Assembly: GCA_013215385.1 (NCBI GenBank)
Contig: JABSOY010000018.1
Location: 1-64,000, forward strand
Origin: Colwellia sp.
GTDB taxonomy: Bacteria; Pseudomonadota; Gammaproteobacteria; Enterobacterales; Alteromonadaceae
Length of the DNA: 64,000 nt
Reading direction: 5' to 3'
A program made the translations under genes and the position numbers. Position 1 is the first letter of the stretch; each line of letters starts with the position of its first letter. Below, in pieces: positions 35,554 to 45,050 of the stretch. The notes under the pieces were generated by a model. It was given only the letters and a program-made list of their open reading frames with translations. It was not told the DNA's origin and did not search any database.

Positions 35554-36663
35554 TTAGTCGTCAACACCTTCAATTTCGCCACGCATTACCGGGTAACCTA
35601 AATTCATCCAACCAAAAACGCCTTCCCATAAAACAGCGGTACGGGTGTAACCACGATCTCTTAGTTTTTTTATTGTGTAATCAGCCGCTGCACGAGGACA
35701 AGAGCAATAGGCAATAATTTGTACATCTTTTGGAATACCGGCCACGGTTTCGTCTAGGTCGGCATAGTAGGGAAAAGGTATTGAACCTTCGATATGTGCG
35801 GTTTGCCAAACAGAAGTCACCCGGGTATCAAGCAGTACCATTTTGTTTTTTGCCAATAATGCGGCATTTAAATCTTTTGATGATACGTACATGCCATCTT
35901 GCAAGGTGAAATTTGGATCATCACCATTTTTGTTAATAACGTATTGTTCAGGTGTTGGCAGTGCTTTAAGTATGGTCCGTTCTTCTTTCCAACCGAGTGC
36001 TTTACTACGTAAAAATGCGGTAATATTGTTGATATCCTGCGCTGACAATTTATCTTTATAGGGCTGCATTGGTGTGTCTTGTCGGCCATTTTGTATGGCA
36101 TGACGAATAAACTCATCGGTGTTGTGGGCAAGTGCTGATTGATTACCTAGCGCCGGAGCTGTTACTCCTTCCCCTTCAACACCATGACAGCTAGTACAGT
36201 TCGCTGAATAGACTTGCTCACCACGCTTAATATCACCAAGAACAGGGTTGGTCGATAGTTTTAACCTTTCTACACCAGCTTGTTCGAATAACCAGTAGGT
36301 TAAGTCCCATGTTTCATCTAAAGTCATAGGGCCGCCAACTTCATCAAGATAACCGCCCATAGCAGTGCCTTTTCTACCATAAGACATAGGTCTTAAAATT
36401 GCGTGCGGAACACCCGATTCAAATAAACTTTTACTGCGAAGCGATGGTGCGTGATCATTAACATGGCCTTGTCGGTCTGCGCCATGGCATAGCGAACAAT
36501 ATTTTTGGTAATTAGCCGAGGCAACCTTTGCTTGGTCTACTGTTAGTGTTCTTGGTGGTGGTAACGTACCTAATTCGTGGTCTTGGGATAATAAATAAAG
36601 AGGAAAAATAAAAGCTAACAAACAGCTAATAACTAATGCCTTCTGTAAAAATGATGAGATCAT
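35554..36663 (-). CDS. Dicytochrome c fused to a rhodanese domain
   Basis: The 369-residue protein begins with an N-terminal signal or anchor segment (residues 8-26). Two class I cytochrome c domains follow, with CSLCH at 56-60 and CTSCH at 156-160. The axial Met candidates are in PMSYGRKGTAMGG and DTPMQPY. Residues about 260-365 form a rhodanese domain with Cys320 (AYCSCPRA). It would act in the periplasm as an electron carrier with sulfur-transfer or thiosulfate-related ability. This fusion is uncommon and the partner oxidase or dehydrogenase is not in the window. Confidence 0.85.
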   Translation of the reverse strand: MISSFLQKALVISCLLAFIFPLYLLSQDHELGTLPPPRTLTVDQAKVASANYQKYCSLCHGADRQGHVNDHAPSLRSKSLFESGVPHAILRPMSYGRKGTAMGGYLDEVGGPMTLDETWDLTYWLFEQAGVERLKLSTNPVLGDIKRGEQVYSANCTSCHGVEGEGVTAPALGNQSALAHNTDEFIRHAIQNGRQDTPMQPYKDKLSAQDINNITAFLRSKALGWKEERTILKALPTPEQYVINKNGDDPNFTLQDGMYVSSKDLNAALLAKNKMVLLDTRVTSVWQTAHIEGSIPFPYYADLDETVAGIPKDVQIIAYCSCPRAAADYTIKKLRDRGYTRTAVLWEGVFGWMNLGYPVMRGEIEGVDD

Positions 36664-36783
36664 ATTTATGTGTTTTATAATTAAGATTTGTTAATAGATT
36701 AGCGAGCATAAAGATAAGAAGCAATGTCTACCTTCGCGGTGAAAAACTTCGTAACATCTTTTATCACAAAACATTTGAAATAA

Positions 36784-36812
36784 AAAAGGCAAACCTTAAC
36801 TGGTTTGCCCTT
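36784..36812 (-). terminator. Rho-independent terminator (minus strand) of the small membrane-protein gene
   Basis: On the minus strand GGCAAACC, a 6-base loop and GGTTTGCC are followed by a T run. It lies 70 bases after the stop of the 36883 gene. Confidence 0.85.
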
Positions 36813-36882
36813 TGTTATTACGCATCTTTAAAAAAGCTCAGATCTTATTGTTTTACTCATAAAATAAAAGCTTAAACTCGTT

Positions 36883-37134
36883 TTATCCTTCAATGAGTTT
36901 TTTTTCATCTTCATCATTAGGCTGTTTTTTTTTCTCAAAGTTATCCTCTATATAATGAAACAATGAGCCAACTACCAGAAAGTTCGTTATGCAGCCGAAT
37001 ATATAAGCGAATAAAAGATTACTCGCCTGATATAATACCATCACACTTAAACCTATCATCCATATTATTACTAGAAGACTTGATGGTTTATGGGCAAATA
37101 CGGGGCCGATAAAGTTTATAAATTGCTTTTTCAT
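36883..37134 (-). CDS. Small membrane protein of unknown function
   Basis: The 83-residue protein has two transmembrane segments (about 18-36 and 40-62) and a highly charged tail (FEKKKQPNDEDEKKLIEG). A terminator follows it, which supports expression. I do not recognise the family. It has no operon partner. Confidence 0.6.
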   Translation of the reverse strand: MKKQFINFIGPVFAHKPSSLLVIIWMIGLSVMVLYQASNLLFAYIFGCITNFLVVGSLFHYIEDNFEKKKQPNDEDEKKLIEG

Positions 37135-37212
37135 TTATTCACCTTTATTTAAATGCATATCATTAAACTATTTATATAAGTAACCTAATCACATATCTTA
37201 TATGTAACCGTT

Positions 37213-37575
37213 CTAAAAGGGACGCGGTAACAAGCCCCAGTTATATATTCGAAAACTTTTGTCGTTCCAGTTGTTACTGTTTTGCAAAGTTGCAAAGTTG
37301 CAAAGTTGCAAACCGCCACCAAAATCATTACCGCCGCCATTATTACCACCAAGGTCAAAGTAATCATTAAAGCCGCCACCTAAATTGCTATCATATTGAT
37401 TCACATCCTCATTATAACACTTTTGTAGTTCGTATTTTTCTTTGTCGTAACTTACTTGACACTGTTGCTTCTGCTCATCGTTATTAAACTTTAATTGAGG
37501 TTGTTTTTGGCAGGGGAATTTTGTTTTATATGTAAATCTATTTTGCCCGATAAATTGGCGGCACTACTACTACTT
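37213..37575 (-). pseudogene. Open frame with Gly/Asn-rich tail and no proper start codon
   Basis: On the minus strand a frame is open from 37575 to TAG 37213. It reads FIGQNRFTYKTKFPCQKQPQ, then a charged helix with Cys residues, then GGG/FND/GGNN repeats. No ATG is present; GTG 37404 is the only usual start and leaves a 63-residue tail. An 8-bp repeat (37283-37312) lies within it, so its frame is sensitive to slippage. Probably a decayed exported protein gene. Confidence 0.4.
37283..37312 (+). repeat. 8-bp tandem repeat
   Basis: TGCAAAGT occurs three times in a row plus TGCAAA. A change of one unit shifts the reading frame of the minus-strand ORF. Confidence 0.9.
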
Positions 37576-37824
37576 GATGCGTCCCGCGCAAAACGCTATT
37601 TATCACCAGATATAAAGCCTAAGGATGATATCTCTGGAGATAAATTAGTTAACGGATAAGGAATTAACTGTCTTAAAAATACTAGCGGGCGGTTTAAGTG
37701 ATATTGCTTGCGAATTATCTGTCAACATAAAAACCGTTAGCTTTCATACTAACAATATTATGAGTAAGTTAGACATTAGTGATAGAACATGAACCGCCAC
37801 TTTGGCTGTCTCCATGGTTAGGTA
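37552..37824 (+). pseudogene. Remnant of a LuxR-type response regulator
   Basis: The plus strand reads AKRYLSPDIKPKDDISGDKL, then after a one-base shift near 37653 DKELTVLKILAGGLSDIACE, LSVNIKTVSFHTNNIMSK and LDISDRT before TGA. This is the linker and HTH of a NarL/UvrY-like regulator. The receiver domain is missing. It is a decayed relative of the class found at 26507. Confidence 0.75.
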
Positions 37825-37948
37825 ATAATTGAGTAAATATTATGTTACATGTTGTGAGTTTAATACGTTCACTAAGCCAATGTTAATGTGTATATTACGA
37901 TAACTATTGAATAATAATAATCTTCAAACTTGTACATCAGGGATAATC

Positions 37949-40867
37949 ATGAGAAAGAATAACGTTACTTTAATCGCAACTTTAGTTGCCGCAGCATTAG
38001 GTGTTAGTACCCTTAGTGGTTGCAACAGCACAGAGCCTACTACTAACACTCAATCGGTATTAGCTAACTCACTATTAGCCAACCAAACGGTAATTAAAAG
38101 TCAAAATGATCAACGTCAATACCGTTACGTAGTACTCGATAATGGCTTAAAAGTTATACTCGTTTCTGATAGCATTGCTGATAAATCTGCTGCATCAATG
38201 GATGTGCATATTGGCCATATGGCCGATCCTGAAGATCGCGAAGGTCTTGCTCATTTCTTAGAACATATGTTGTTTCTAGGCACTGAAAAATACCCTAAAG
38301 TGGGTGAATACAATGAGTATTTAAAAGCGAATGGCGGTTGGTCAAACGCTGGTACAGGTCAAGAGCATACCAATTACTTTTTCCAAGTAAATCAAGACTC
38401 ATTAGAAGAAGCTACTGACCGTTTTGCGCAATTTTTTATCTCGCCTAGTTTAGATAAGCAATACGTTGATCGTGAAAAAAATGCTGTTCACTCTGAATAC
38501 AGCATGAAAATTAAAGACGATGCACGCCGTATCAGAGAAGTATTAAAAGATACGCGAAACCCTGCTCATCCATCAAGCCAATTTTCGGTCGGTAATTTAG
38601 ATACCTTAGCGGATCGCGAAAATGATCTACTTATTGATGACTTAAAAGCACTTTATAAAGAGAATTATACTGCCAGTCGTATGTCACTTTCCTTAGTGGG
38701 CCGTGAAGATCTCGATACCTTAGAAAAATGGGCGCGCGAAATGTTTTCAGCCATTCCAAATAATGGTTCAAAATCTACTCCGGTAACGATGAAGCCCTAT
38801 TTACCTGAGCAGTTAGGCGTACAAATTAATATAGAGCCTATGAAAGATACACGAAAGCTAACCTTGGCATTTCCTGTTACTAAGTCAACTCAGTATTTTG
38901 AAGAAAAGCCACTTCGCATTATCTCTTCATTACTAGGTCAAGAAGGCAAAGGCAGTTTATATAGCCATCTAAAAAATCAAGGGTTAATCGAATCTTTGGG
39001 TACTGGGGCTTATGGTCCTGATGATTATGACCGTTTTTCGGTAACTATTACCCTGACACCGAAAGGTTTGGAACATTATCAACAAGTTACTGAAGCGGTA
39101 TTTTCTTATTTACGACTGTTATCAGATGAGAAATACAACCAAGAGTATTTTAAAGAGCAAGCTGCTATTTCAAAAAATAGTTTTGATTTCTTAGATAAAC
39201 AGGGAGCATCAAGTACGGCGAGTTATCTTTCTCGACAGTTACAGTATTTTTCACCAAAAAATATTTTAAATGAAGGTTATTTATATGGTGATTATTCTCA
39301 TCAATTAGTCACTGAATACTTGGCACAATTAACACCTGAGAATATGCGATTAGTACTAGTTGCTAAAGGCTTAACAACGGATAAAGTTCAGCCTGAATAC
39401 AATACTCCATATTCAATGACTAAAATCAGTGCAGAAGATATTAGTCGCTATCAATTACCCAAAACTATTGATGCTTTTTCGCTGCCAGCAGCTAACCCGT
39501 TTATTGCTACTAACCTAACAATGAAAAAAATAGAGTCAGAGACGCACAATCCTGTGGTTGTTTTTGAAAAGTCAGGTTTTAAATTATGGCACAAGCAAGA
39601 CACTGAATTTAGAGTGCCTAAAGCAACTGTTAATGTGCAAATATACTCTGTTCAAGCAGGAAAAGACGCATTGTCTCGCGCGCAAAACTACCTTTACAGT
39701 GCGTTATTAAAAGACAGTTTAAATGAATTTGGTTATCCCGCTAAAGAAGCTGAATTATACTATAACGTTTGGTCTACCAGTGCAGGAATGGGCTTTGGCG
39801 TAAATGGCTATGACGAAAAACAAGCCATGCTTTTAAGTACCATTAATAAACGTATTCGAGGTTTGGCTATTGATGAAGCTGCTTTTAATTTACACAAAGA
39901 GCGCTTGATACGTAAATGGAACAATGCAAAATTTGATCGTCCTTACAGCCAAGCTCGTTCAGCGTTAAGTCAAATGCAGCATACTAAAGTATATTCAGCC
40001 AAAGCATTAGCTAGCGCGCTAGCAACGGTAACAACAAAACAGTTAGCTCAATATATTAAAGATTTTCATAAAGCGATTGAAGTTGAAGTGTTAGTACACG
40101 GAAATATGCTTAAAACAGAGTCAGTTGAATTAGGTAAAACCCTTTATGCACTTAATTTAACCAATTCTACGGCTAAAGAGCGTGCTAATAAAATTGTTAA
40201 ATTAAACAACACTAATCATGCATTAATTCAAGAGTTAGTGGTTGATCATAACGATTCAACCATAGTTGAAAGCTACATAAGTAATGATGACTCATTCGCT
40301 AATAGAGCTAAGTATGGATTATTCGGTAGCATGATGAGTGCTCCTTTCTTTAAATCTATTCGTACCGATCAGCAACTTGGCTATATCGTAAGTGGTCGAA
40401 ATACTCGATTAGAAAATCTACCGGGTTTGTCATTCTTAGTTCAATCACCTAAAGCTGGACCTATTGAATTAAAACGCCGTATCGATCAATTCATGACTGA
40501 CTTTAAAGGTACTTTGAATGAGATGACCGCGGAAAAATTTAATGAATACAAACAAGGGCTCATTAAAGATTTGCAAGCTAAAGATAAAAACTTAAGTGAG
40601 CGTACCCGTAATTACTGGTCAGAAATTAATAACAAGGCGTTTGAGTTTAATACCAATGACACCATTGTTACAGAGATTGAAAAATTAACCCAAAGCGATA
40701 TGGAAACGTTTTTCACTTCAATAATAGAAAAAACTCAACCCATAATTGTGAGAAGTTTTGGTACTGCCCATCAAGGTGATGACGATTACAAAGCAGCCTT
40801 GCAAGACAAGAGTATTTGTCGCACAGAGCAGTGTTTTACGAATAAACTGAATAATGTTGTTAGATAA
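37949..40867 (+). CDS. M16 family metallopeptidase, pitrilysin/insulinase type, lipoprotein
   Basis: The 972-residue protein starts at ATG 37949 behind GGGATAATC; an earlier ATG is less likely. The lipobox is TLSGC (Cys25). HFLEH at 102-106 is the inverted zinc motif, and EKNAVHSEYSMKI carries the third ligand. Full-length, four-domain M16 architecture ends in the insulinase-type C-terminus (SMMSAPFFKSIRTDQQLGYI). It should degrade peptides in the periplasm. It differs clearly from the M16 protein at 11816, which belongs to another branch. Confidence 0.93.
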   Translation: MRKNNVTLIATLVAAALGVSTLSGCNSTEPTTNTQSVLANSLLANQTVIKSQNDQRQYRYVVLDNGLKVILVSDSIADKSAASMDVHIGHMADPEDREGLAHFLEHMLFLGTEKYPKVGEYNEYLKANGGWSNAGTGQEHTNYFFQVNQDSLEEATDRFAQFFISPSLDKQYVDREKNAVHSEYSMKIKDDARRIREVLKDTRNPAHPSSQFSVGNLDTLADRENDLLIDDLKALYKENYTASRMSLSLVGREDLDTLEKWAREMFSAIPNNGSKSTPVTMKPYLPEQLGVQINIEPMKDTRKLTLAFPVTKSTQYFEEKPLRIISSLLGQEGKGSLYSHLKNQGLIESLGTGAYGPDDYDRFSVTITLTPKGLEHYQQVTEAVFSYLRLLSDEKYNQEYFKEQAAISKNSFDFLDKQGASSTASYLSRQLQYFSPKNILNEGYLYGDYSHQLVTEYLAQLTPENMRLVLVAKGLTTDKVQPEYNTPYSMTKISAEDISRYQLPKTIDAFSLPAANPFIATNLTMKKIESETHNPVVVFEKSGFKLWHKQDTEFRVPKATVNVQIYSVQAGKDALSRAQNYLYSALLKDSLNEFGYPAKEAELYYNVWSTSAGMGFGVNGYDEKQAMLLSTINKRIRGLAIDEAAFNLHKERLIRKWNNAKFDRPYSQARSALSQMQHTKVYSAKALASALATVTTKQLAQYIKDFHKAIEVEVLVHGNMLKTESVELGKTLYALNLTNSTAKERANKIVKLNNTNHALIQELVVDHNDSTIVESYISNDDSFANRAKYGLFGSMMSAPFFKSIRTDQQLGYIVSGRNTRLENLPGLSFLVQSPKAGPIELKRRIDQFMTDFKGTLNEMTAEKFNEYKQGLIKDLQAKDKNLSERTRNYWSEINNKAFEFNTNDTIVTEIEKLTQSDMETFFTSIIEKTQPIIVRSFGTAHQGDDDYKAALQDKSICRTEQCFTNKLNNVVR

Positions 40868-40928
40868 CTTTTTAATAATTATTGAATAATAAAGTGAATA
40901 CTAAAGTATTTTAACTTCATTACTTGAT

Positions 40929-40961
40929 CAAAATGGCCTCATTAGATGAGGCCATTTTTTT
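40929..40961 (+). terminator. Rho-independent terminator of the pitrilysin-like gene
   Basis: TGGCCTCAT and ATGAGGCCA form a perfect stem with a TAG loop and flanking A and T runs; it can serve both convergent genes. Confidence 0.92.
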
Positions 40962-40986
40962 GTCGTTTTTTCGTTAATAACGGTAT

Positions 40987-41778
40987 TTATAATCTAAGTT
41001 CAAATTCGTCAGCATCTAAAAAGGCAGGGAAGTCATGTTTAAATTTCTCAAGTTTGCTAAAGTCGAGTTGCGTTGAAATTATCTGTTGCTGATTATCGGC
41101 GGCACAAACAATGGTTTCACCGCTAAAATTAATAATGGTCGTACCGCCTGAGTGAGGGGTATTTTTTCCGTCTTCTCCAATACGATTAACACCGACAACA
41201 AAGGCTTGATTTTCCATGGCTCGTGCTTGTAATAAGGTATCCCAAACATGGCGTCGTAGCGCAGGCCAATTAGCGACATTAACCATAAGATCATAATCTT
41301 GTCGGTTTCTCGACCAAACAGGAAAGCGTAGGTCATAACAAACTAATGGCAGTATTTTTATGCCGTTAATAGTGATTATTTTTCTGCTCTGGCCTTGTTC
41401 AACATAATCTTGCTCTTTACCCAAACGAAATAAATGGCGTTTGTCGTAATGTTCAACCGTGCCATCAGCAAACACCCAATAAAAACGATTTACTTTTTTA
41501 TCCTGGTGACTCACTAAAACAGTGCCGGCAACTACGCAGTTATACTGGCGTGCTATTTTCTTTAACCAAGCTAAAGCAGTGCCGCCATCTTCTGGTTCTT
41601 GTACGTCTTTTCTATTAATACAAAACCCGGTCGAAAATGTTTCTGGCAGCAATAATAAGTCGGCCGCTGCATTGTCAGTAAAGTGATCTTTGATGAGTTT
41701 TTCTAAGGCATTAAAGTTGGCTTGTTGGTCTAACCAACGAATATCATACTGTACGGCGGCTATGATTAAAGTTGACAT
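40987..41778 (-). CDS. yafV: Carbon-nitrogen hydrolase, omega-amidase YafV-like
   Basis: The 263-residue cytoplasmic enzyme has the nitrilase triad Glu46 (LLPETF), Lys113 (YDKRHLF) and Cys147 (LVCYDLRFP). YafV hydrolyses alpha-ketoglutaramate or alpha-keto-gamma-methylthiobutyramate-type amides. The gene overlaps the end of the aminotransferase gene by 13 bases. That fits the transaminase/omega-amidase pair which makes a glutamine- or methionine-linked transamination irreversible. Confidence 0.88.
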   Translation of the reverse strand: MSTLIIAAVQYDIRWLDQQANFNALEKLIKDHFTDNAAADLLLLPETFSTGFCINRKDVQEPEDGGTALAWLKKIARQYNCVVAGTVLVSHQDKKVNRFYWVFADGTVEHYDKRHLFRLGKEQDYVEQGQSRKIITINGIKILPLVCYDLRFPVWSRNRQDYDLMVNVANWPALRRHVWDTLLQARAMENQAFVVGVNRIGEDGKNTPHSGGTTIINFSGETIVCAADNQQQIISTQLDFSKLEKFKHDFPAFLDADEFELRL

Positions 41779-42953
41779 AATATGCCTGCGGCTTTAAGTA
41801 AGGTGTTGTCATTTTTTGCAAAACACAGTCGAATTATTTTATTACTTTGATGATAAGCCTCCCTTTGTTCTGCGGGATAAAGTGGACTAAGTGGAATGGC
41901 AGCAACGCCGACTTCTTTAGTTAACCACTCGCAAAATTCACGATCATTAAGAGATGATATTGCTGAGTAATCTAGCAATATGAAATAAGTGCCTTTTGAT
42001 GGCAGTAGTGTAAAGCGAGACCCCTTCAGAGCATTAATAAGTAAATCTCTTTTTTGTTGATAGAAACCTGCTAGCTCGGTGATATGCGATGGTTGTTCTT
42101 TCAACATTTGCGCAATGGCTATTTGTGCCGGCGTAAATGAGCAAAAGGTAACGTACTGATGAATTTTTCTAAATTCGCTACTCAGTTCATCAGGAGCCGC
42201 GCAATAGCCCATTTTCCAGCCGGTACAATGAAAGGTTTTACCAAAGCTTGAAACAACAAAAGCGCGTTTAAATAACTGGGGATAGCGCAAAACACTTTCA
42301 TGGCGTAAGCCGTCAAAAGTCATGTGTTCATAAACTTCGTCGCTGATGACATATAAATTATATTTTTCAACCAAACTCTGCAACGTATTAAGATCAGATG
42401 CGCTAAGGATTGAACCTGTTGGGTTATGTGGGCTGTTGATAATAATAGCGCGTGTATTGGCATTAATAGTTTGTTCTACCCGCGCCCAGTTTATCGCGTA
42501 ACTTGGCGCATCAAGTGCGATATGGCGACAAACTCCTCCTGCAAGTTCAATGGCTGGTTCATAAGAGTCGTAAGCAGGGTCAAAAATAATAACTTCATCA
42601 TTTGGACGTACTAGTACTTGTATCGCAACCCATAATGCTTCGGTAGCACCGGAAGTAATCGTTACGTTGTTTAGTCCATCAAGCTTTTGTTCAGCGGGTA
42701 AATCAGTTTGATATTGTCTATGTATCATTGCGGCAATCTGAGTTAACAAGTCTGGCAAGCCGTTTGATGGTGAGTATTGGTTTTTTCCTTCGCTGATCGC
42801 TTGGTTAATTTTATCTTTCAAAAAAGCGGGTGTATCAAATTCAGGGAAACCTTGAGATAAATTAATAGCTTGATGTTGATTAGCCATCATCGACATTTCA
42901 GTGAAAATACTGGTATCTAGGTTTGGCAGTTTACTGGTAAAAGAAGATGACAA
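41766..42953 (-). CDS. ybdL: PLP-dependent aminotransferase, methionine aminotransferase YbdL-like
   Basis: The 395-residue class I/II aminotransferase has LSQGFPEFDTP, ITSGATEALWVAIQVL, the NPHNPTG block as SPHNPTGSIL, and the PLP-lysine segment SSFGKTFHCTGWKMGY. It belongs to the YbdL/KAT group, which acts on methionine, glutamine and aromatic amino acids. It is coupled to the omega-amidase gene downstream. The start ATG 42953 has no strong ribosome binding site (AAGGGAGC precedes it). Confidence 0.9.
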   Translation of the reverse strand: MSSSFTSKLPNLDTSIFTEMSMMANQHQAINLSQGFPEFDTPAFLKDKINQAISEGKNQYSPSNGLPDLLTQIAAMIHRQYQTDLPAEQKLDGLNNVTITSGATEALWVAIQVLVRPNDEVIIFDPAYDSYEPAIELAGGVCRHIALDAPSYAINWARVEQTINANTRAIIINSPHNPTGSILSASDLNTLQSLVEKYNLYVISDEVYEHMTFDGLRHESVLRYPQLFKRAFVVSSFGKTFHCTGWKMGYCAAPDELSSEFRKIHQYVTFCSFTPAQIAIAQMLKEQPSHITELAGFYQQKRDLLINALKGSRFTLLPSKGTYFILLDYSAISSLNDREFCEWLTKEVGVAAIPLSPLYPAEQREAYHQSNKIIRLCFAKNDNTLLKAAGILCQL

Positions 42954-43615
42954 AAAATGCTCCCTTGTTTTTTTTAAATGGCCATTGTTAAAATGGCCAG
43001 TGAATCAATAATTCGAATGTTAAGGCTAACGGCTTATTAGTTCAATTGTTATTAGCTTTAAATACTTGTAATTATGTTGATAGAGAAAATTTAATCTAGG
43101 TGACTTTTCTTTCATCTACATAATATGTTTGTAAGGGTTATCTAATCTTCAGTCATTTAGAAATACTGTTTTATTAGATATATTATTCGTCCCGATACAT
43201 AAGATTTAATCATTTAATACCATGAAGGAATTTCGACAATAATATGCTCGGAAGTTTTAGTAGGGGCACGGTACAGCCAATTTGTCTCTTTATTTTAAAG
43301 AACATATTTGTTGAATTACAAACCCTTTAGTGAATGAAGTGGCATAGTAAATTAGACCTTGTCTTAAGGATAGCGTTGCATTCACCATTTGTCGTCAAGG
43401 CGCAAACCGGACGAAAGCCATCAACAAAAATCGAGTACTTTTTCTATTTTTAATTAGGAAAATATGCTTGGATTTAAATCGCAGTATTTCCTTCACAAAT
43501 AAGGAAAAATTTCGCCTTTCAATGGCAAATTACAAAATTACATAATTATAACCTATTGATGATGTGCTAGTAAAAAGGTATTGTTGCCGCTTAACTTTCT
43601 AGGGGACAAATTGTA
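42954..43615. other. Long intergenic region without recognised features
   Basis: No frame of more than about 40 codons has a credible ribosome binding site. No inverted repeat of note is seen, and none of the dispersed repeats occurs here. It may hold the promoters of the divergent 42953 and 43616 genes. Confidence 0.5.
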
Positions 43616-43882
43616 ATGCAAGAAAAAATCACCTTGGTAGTTGATTATCTGAACAAAGTTAAGACTCGCTGCACATACAATGCCGCCGCGAAAGCTTTGG
43701 GTGTTACACCGCAGGCACTAAAGAAACTGTTGGGTAAGCGCAGGCCAGAAAACTCTTGGTTTGTTAATACGGGAACTGGCAATCCAATTGGCTACACTGA
43801 CGAAGAAAAACATCCAGAGCTTCATCGTACAAAGCTTATTATTAAATCAGCGGAAGTTTTGACACGAAATCTAGATTTATAG
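43616..43882 (+). CDS. Small HTH-like protein of unknown function
   Basis: The 88-residue protein begins with a predicted helix-turn-helix (RCTYNAAAKALGVTPQALKK), which suggests nucleic-acid binding. The C-terminal half carries WFVNTGTGNPIGYTDEEKH. A clear AGGGGAC ribosome binding site lies 8 bases before the ATG. Related proteins occur in marine gammaproteobacteria, but I know no function. Confidence 0.65.
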   Translation: MQEKITLVVDYLNKVKTRCTYNAAAKALGVTPQALKKLLGKRRPENSWFVNTGTGNPIGYTDEEKHPELHRTKLIIKSAEVLTRNLDL

Positions 43883-44001
43883 AAAAGTTAACAAATTGCT
43901 CAAACGAGACGATTTTAAGCGGCGACTCGCCCTAAAACTGCCTTAGCAAAGCTAGATGTTACCAATTAGATGCACCCCTAAATTAATTCAAGAGAATTCA
44001 A

Positions 44002-44157
44002 ATGGCGAAAAGCAATTACAACTATGATAAGCGGCAGAGGGAACTCGCGAAGAAGAAAAAGAAAGAGGATAAACGTCTGAAAAAAATGGAAAAGGCTAGT
44101 GAAGAAGCCCCTTCCGATGATCCTCTATTAACTGATGATCAAAATACATCCATATAA
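44002..44157 (+). CDS. Small highly basic conserved protein
   Basis: The 51-residue protein reads MAKSNYNYDKRQRELAKKKK and then KEDKRLKKMEKASE, ending in an acidic tail. An AAGAGA ribosome binding site lies 8 bases before the ATG. This short Lys/Arg-rich type is widespread in gammaproteobacteria without known function. It is too short for ordinary ORF calling at 60 residues. It lies between two other small genes in the same direction. Confidence 0.7.
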   Translation: MAKSNYNYDKRQRELAKKKKKEDKRLKKMEKASEEAPSDDPLLTDDQNTSI

Positions 44158-44351
44158 TTATCTAGTCTACTGTGCTCGCATAAAGGAACAACTATACCGG
44201 CATCAGCGTGATGAACGGATGTTGATAGGGTTACCTTTTTAACCCAAGTAATAGAGAGCGTAAGTTACTGGAATCGTGTATCAACTCATTTTTTATGGGC
44301 GATACTACCAATTAATAAATGTAGTAAGTAAGTTAAATTAGGAGTGTTGTA

Positions 44352-44606
44352 TTGGAAACTGTAGTCAAGAAATGGTTCCGAGATAAAGAGTCTGGATTTC
44401 TGGATAACGGGGACGGCCCAGATATAATGGTACGTAAAGCCGATCTTGTTAATTGTGCTTTTTTAAAAGTTGGTGCCACTGTTGAGTTTGAATGCTACTC
44501 AGAAAAGCGAGGATTAATAGCCAAAAAGGTTAAACTTTCGAATCGGAAGCGGTCGCAACAAGGGATCCGAGACATTAAACCCTTCCGCCCAGGTGTCATG
44601 ACTTAA
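44352..44606 (+). CDS. Cold-shock-like OB-fold protein with TTG start
   Basis: The 84-residue protein has a divergent cold-shock domain: VVKKWFRDKESGFLDNGDGP with the K-W-F and G-F-L landmarks, IMVRKADL for the usual FVH strand, and GATVEFECYSEKRGLIAKKV. AGGAG lies 8 bases before TTG 44352, so the start is well supported although it is not ATG. The C-terminal 20 residues are basic (NRKRSQQGIRDIKPFR). It probably binds single-stranded RNA or DNA. Confidence 0.75.
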   Translation: METVVKKWFRDKESGFLDNGDGPDIMVRKADLVNCAFLKVGATVEFECYSEKRGLIAKKVKLSNRKRSQQGIRDIKPFRPGVMT

Positions 44607-44727
44607 GTCATTAACATGGAGTTGGAGTCATTAAGCGGATTATATCCCCGCAGAACAAGGTACTGTGATTTGGCAATAAAAATTTCCAGCCAAAAAATGG
44701 CTTCCAATTTTTGTTGCAGCTGATCGT

Positions 44728-44768
44728 GGCGTTATCAATACAAAATCTAATCTAAATCAGCTTTAAGT
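44728..44768 (+). repeat. 41-bp dispersed repeat, copy 2
   Basis: It matches 8390-8430 almost exactly and begins GGCGTTATCAATACAAAATC. Confidence 0.7.
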
Positions 44769-44777
44769 GCGAACCAG

Positions 44778-45050
44778 CTAATGTTCGCAAAGTGGCAATA
44801 GCTTCACTGCTTTACTGCTCGATTGGACTGACTCTCTCTTTTTACTGCCCTGTAATGGTGTAAGGTGTACTAATTGAGTACCTTGCGTAAATTTATTTAT
44901 GATGTACTTTGTAATTATAGTCATTTCAAAAGAGTGTGCACTATATAGATAAAGCGCTGTAGATTTACACTCCAATTTAGACCGCTTTGTGGCAAAAGTG
45001 ATCATAAACAGAGCGACTAAAAAGAGTGCCATGACGATTGGTGATCCCAT
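44778..45050 (-). CDS. Possible small membrane protein
   Basis: The 90-codon frame starts at ATG 45050 behind AAGGGG (spacing 5). Residues 5-20 are a transmembrane segment (VMALFLVALFMITFATKRSK). The remainder has no recognisable pattern and may be random. Support comes from the ribosome binding site only. Confidence 0.35.
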   Translation of the reverse strand: MGSPIVMALFLVALFMITFATKRSKLECKSTALYLYSAHSFEMTIITKYIINKFTQGTQLVHLTPLQGSKKRESVQSSSKAVKLLPLCEH

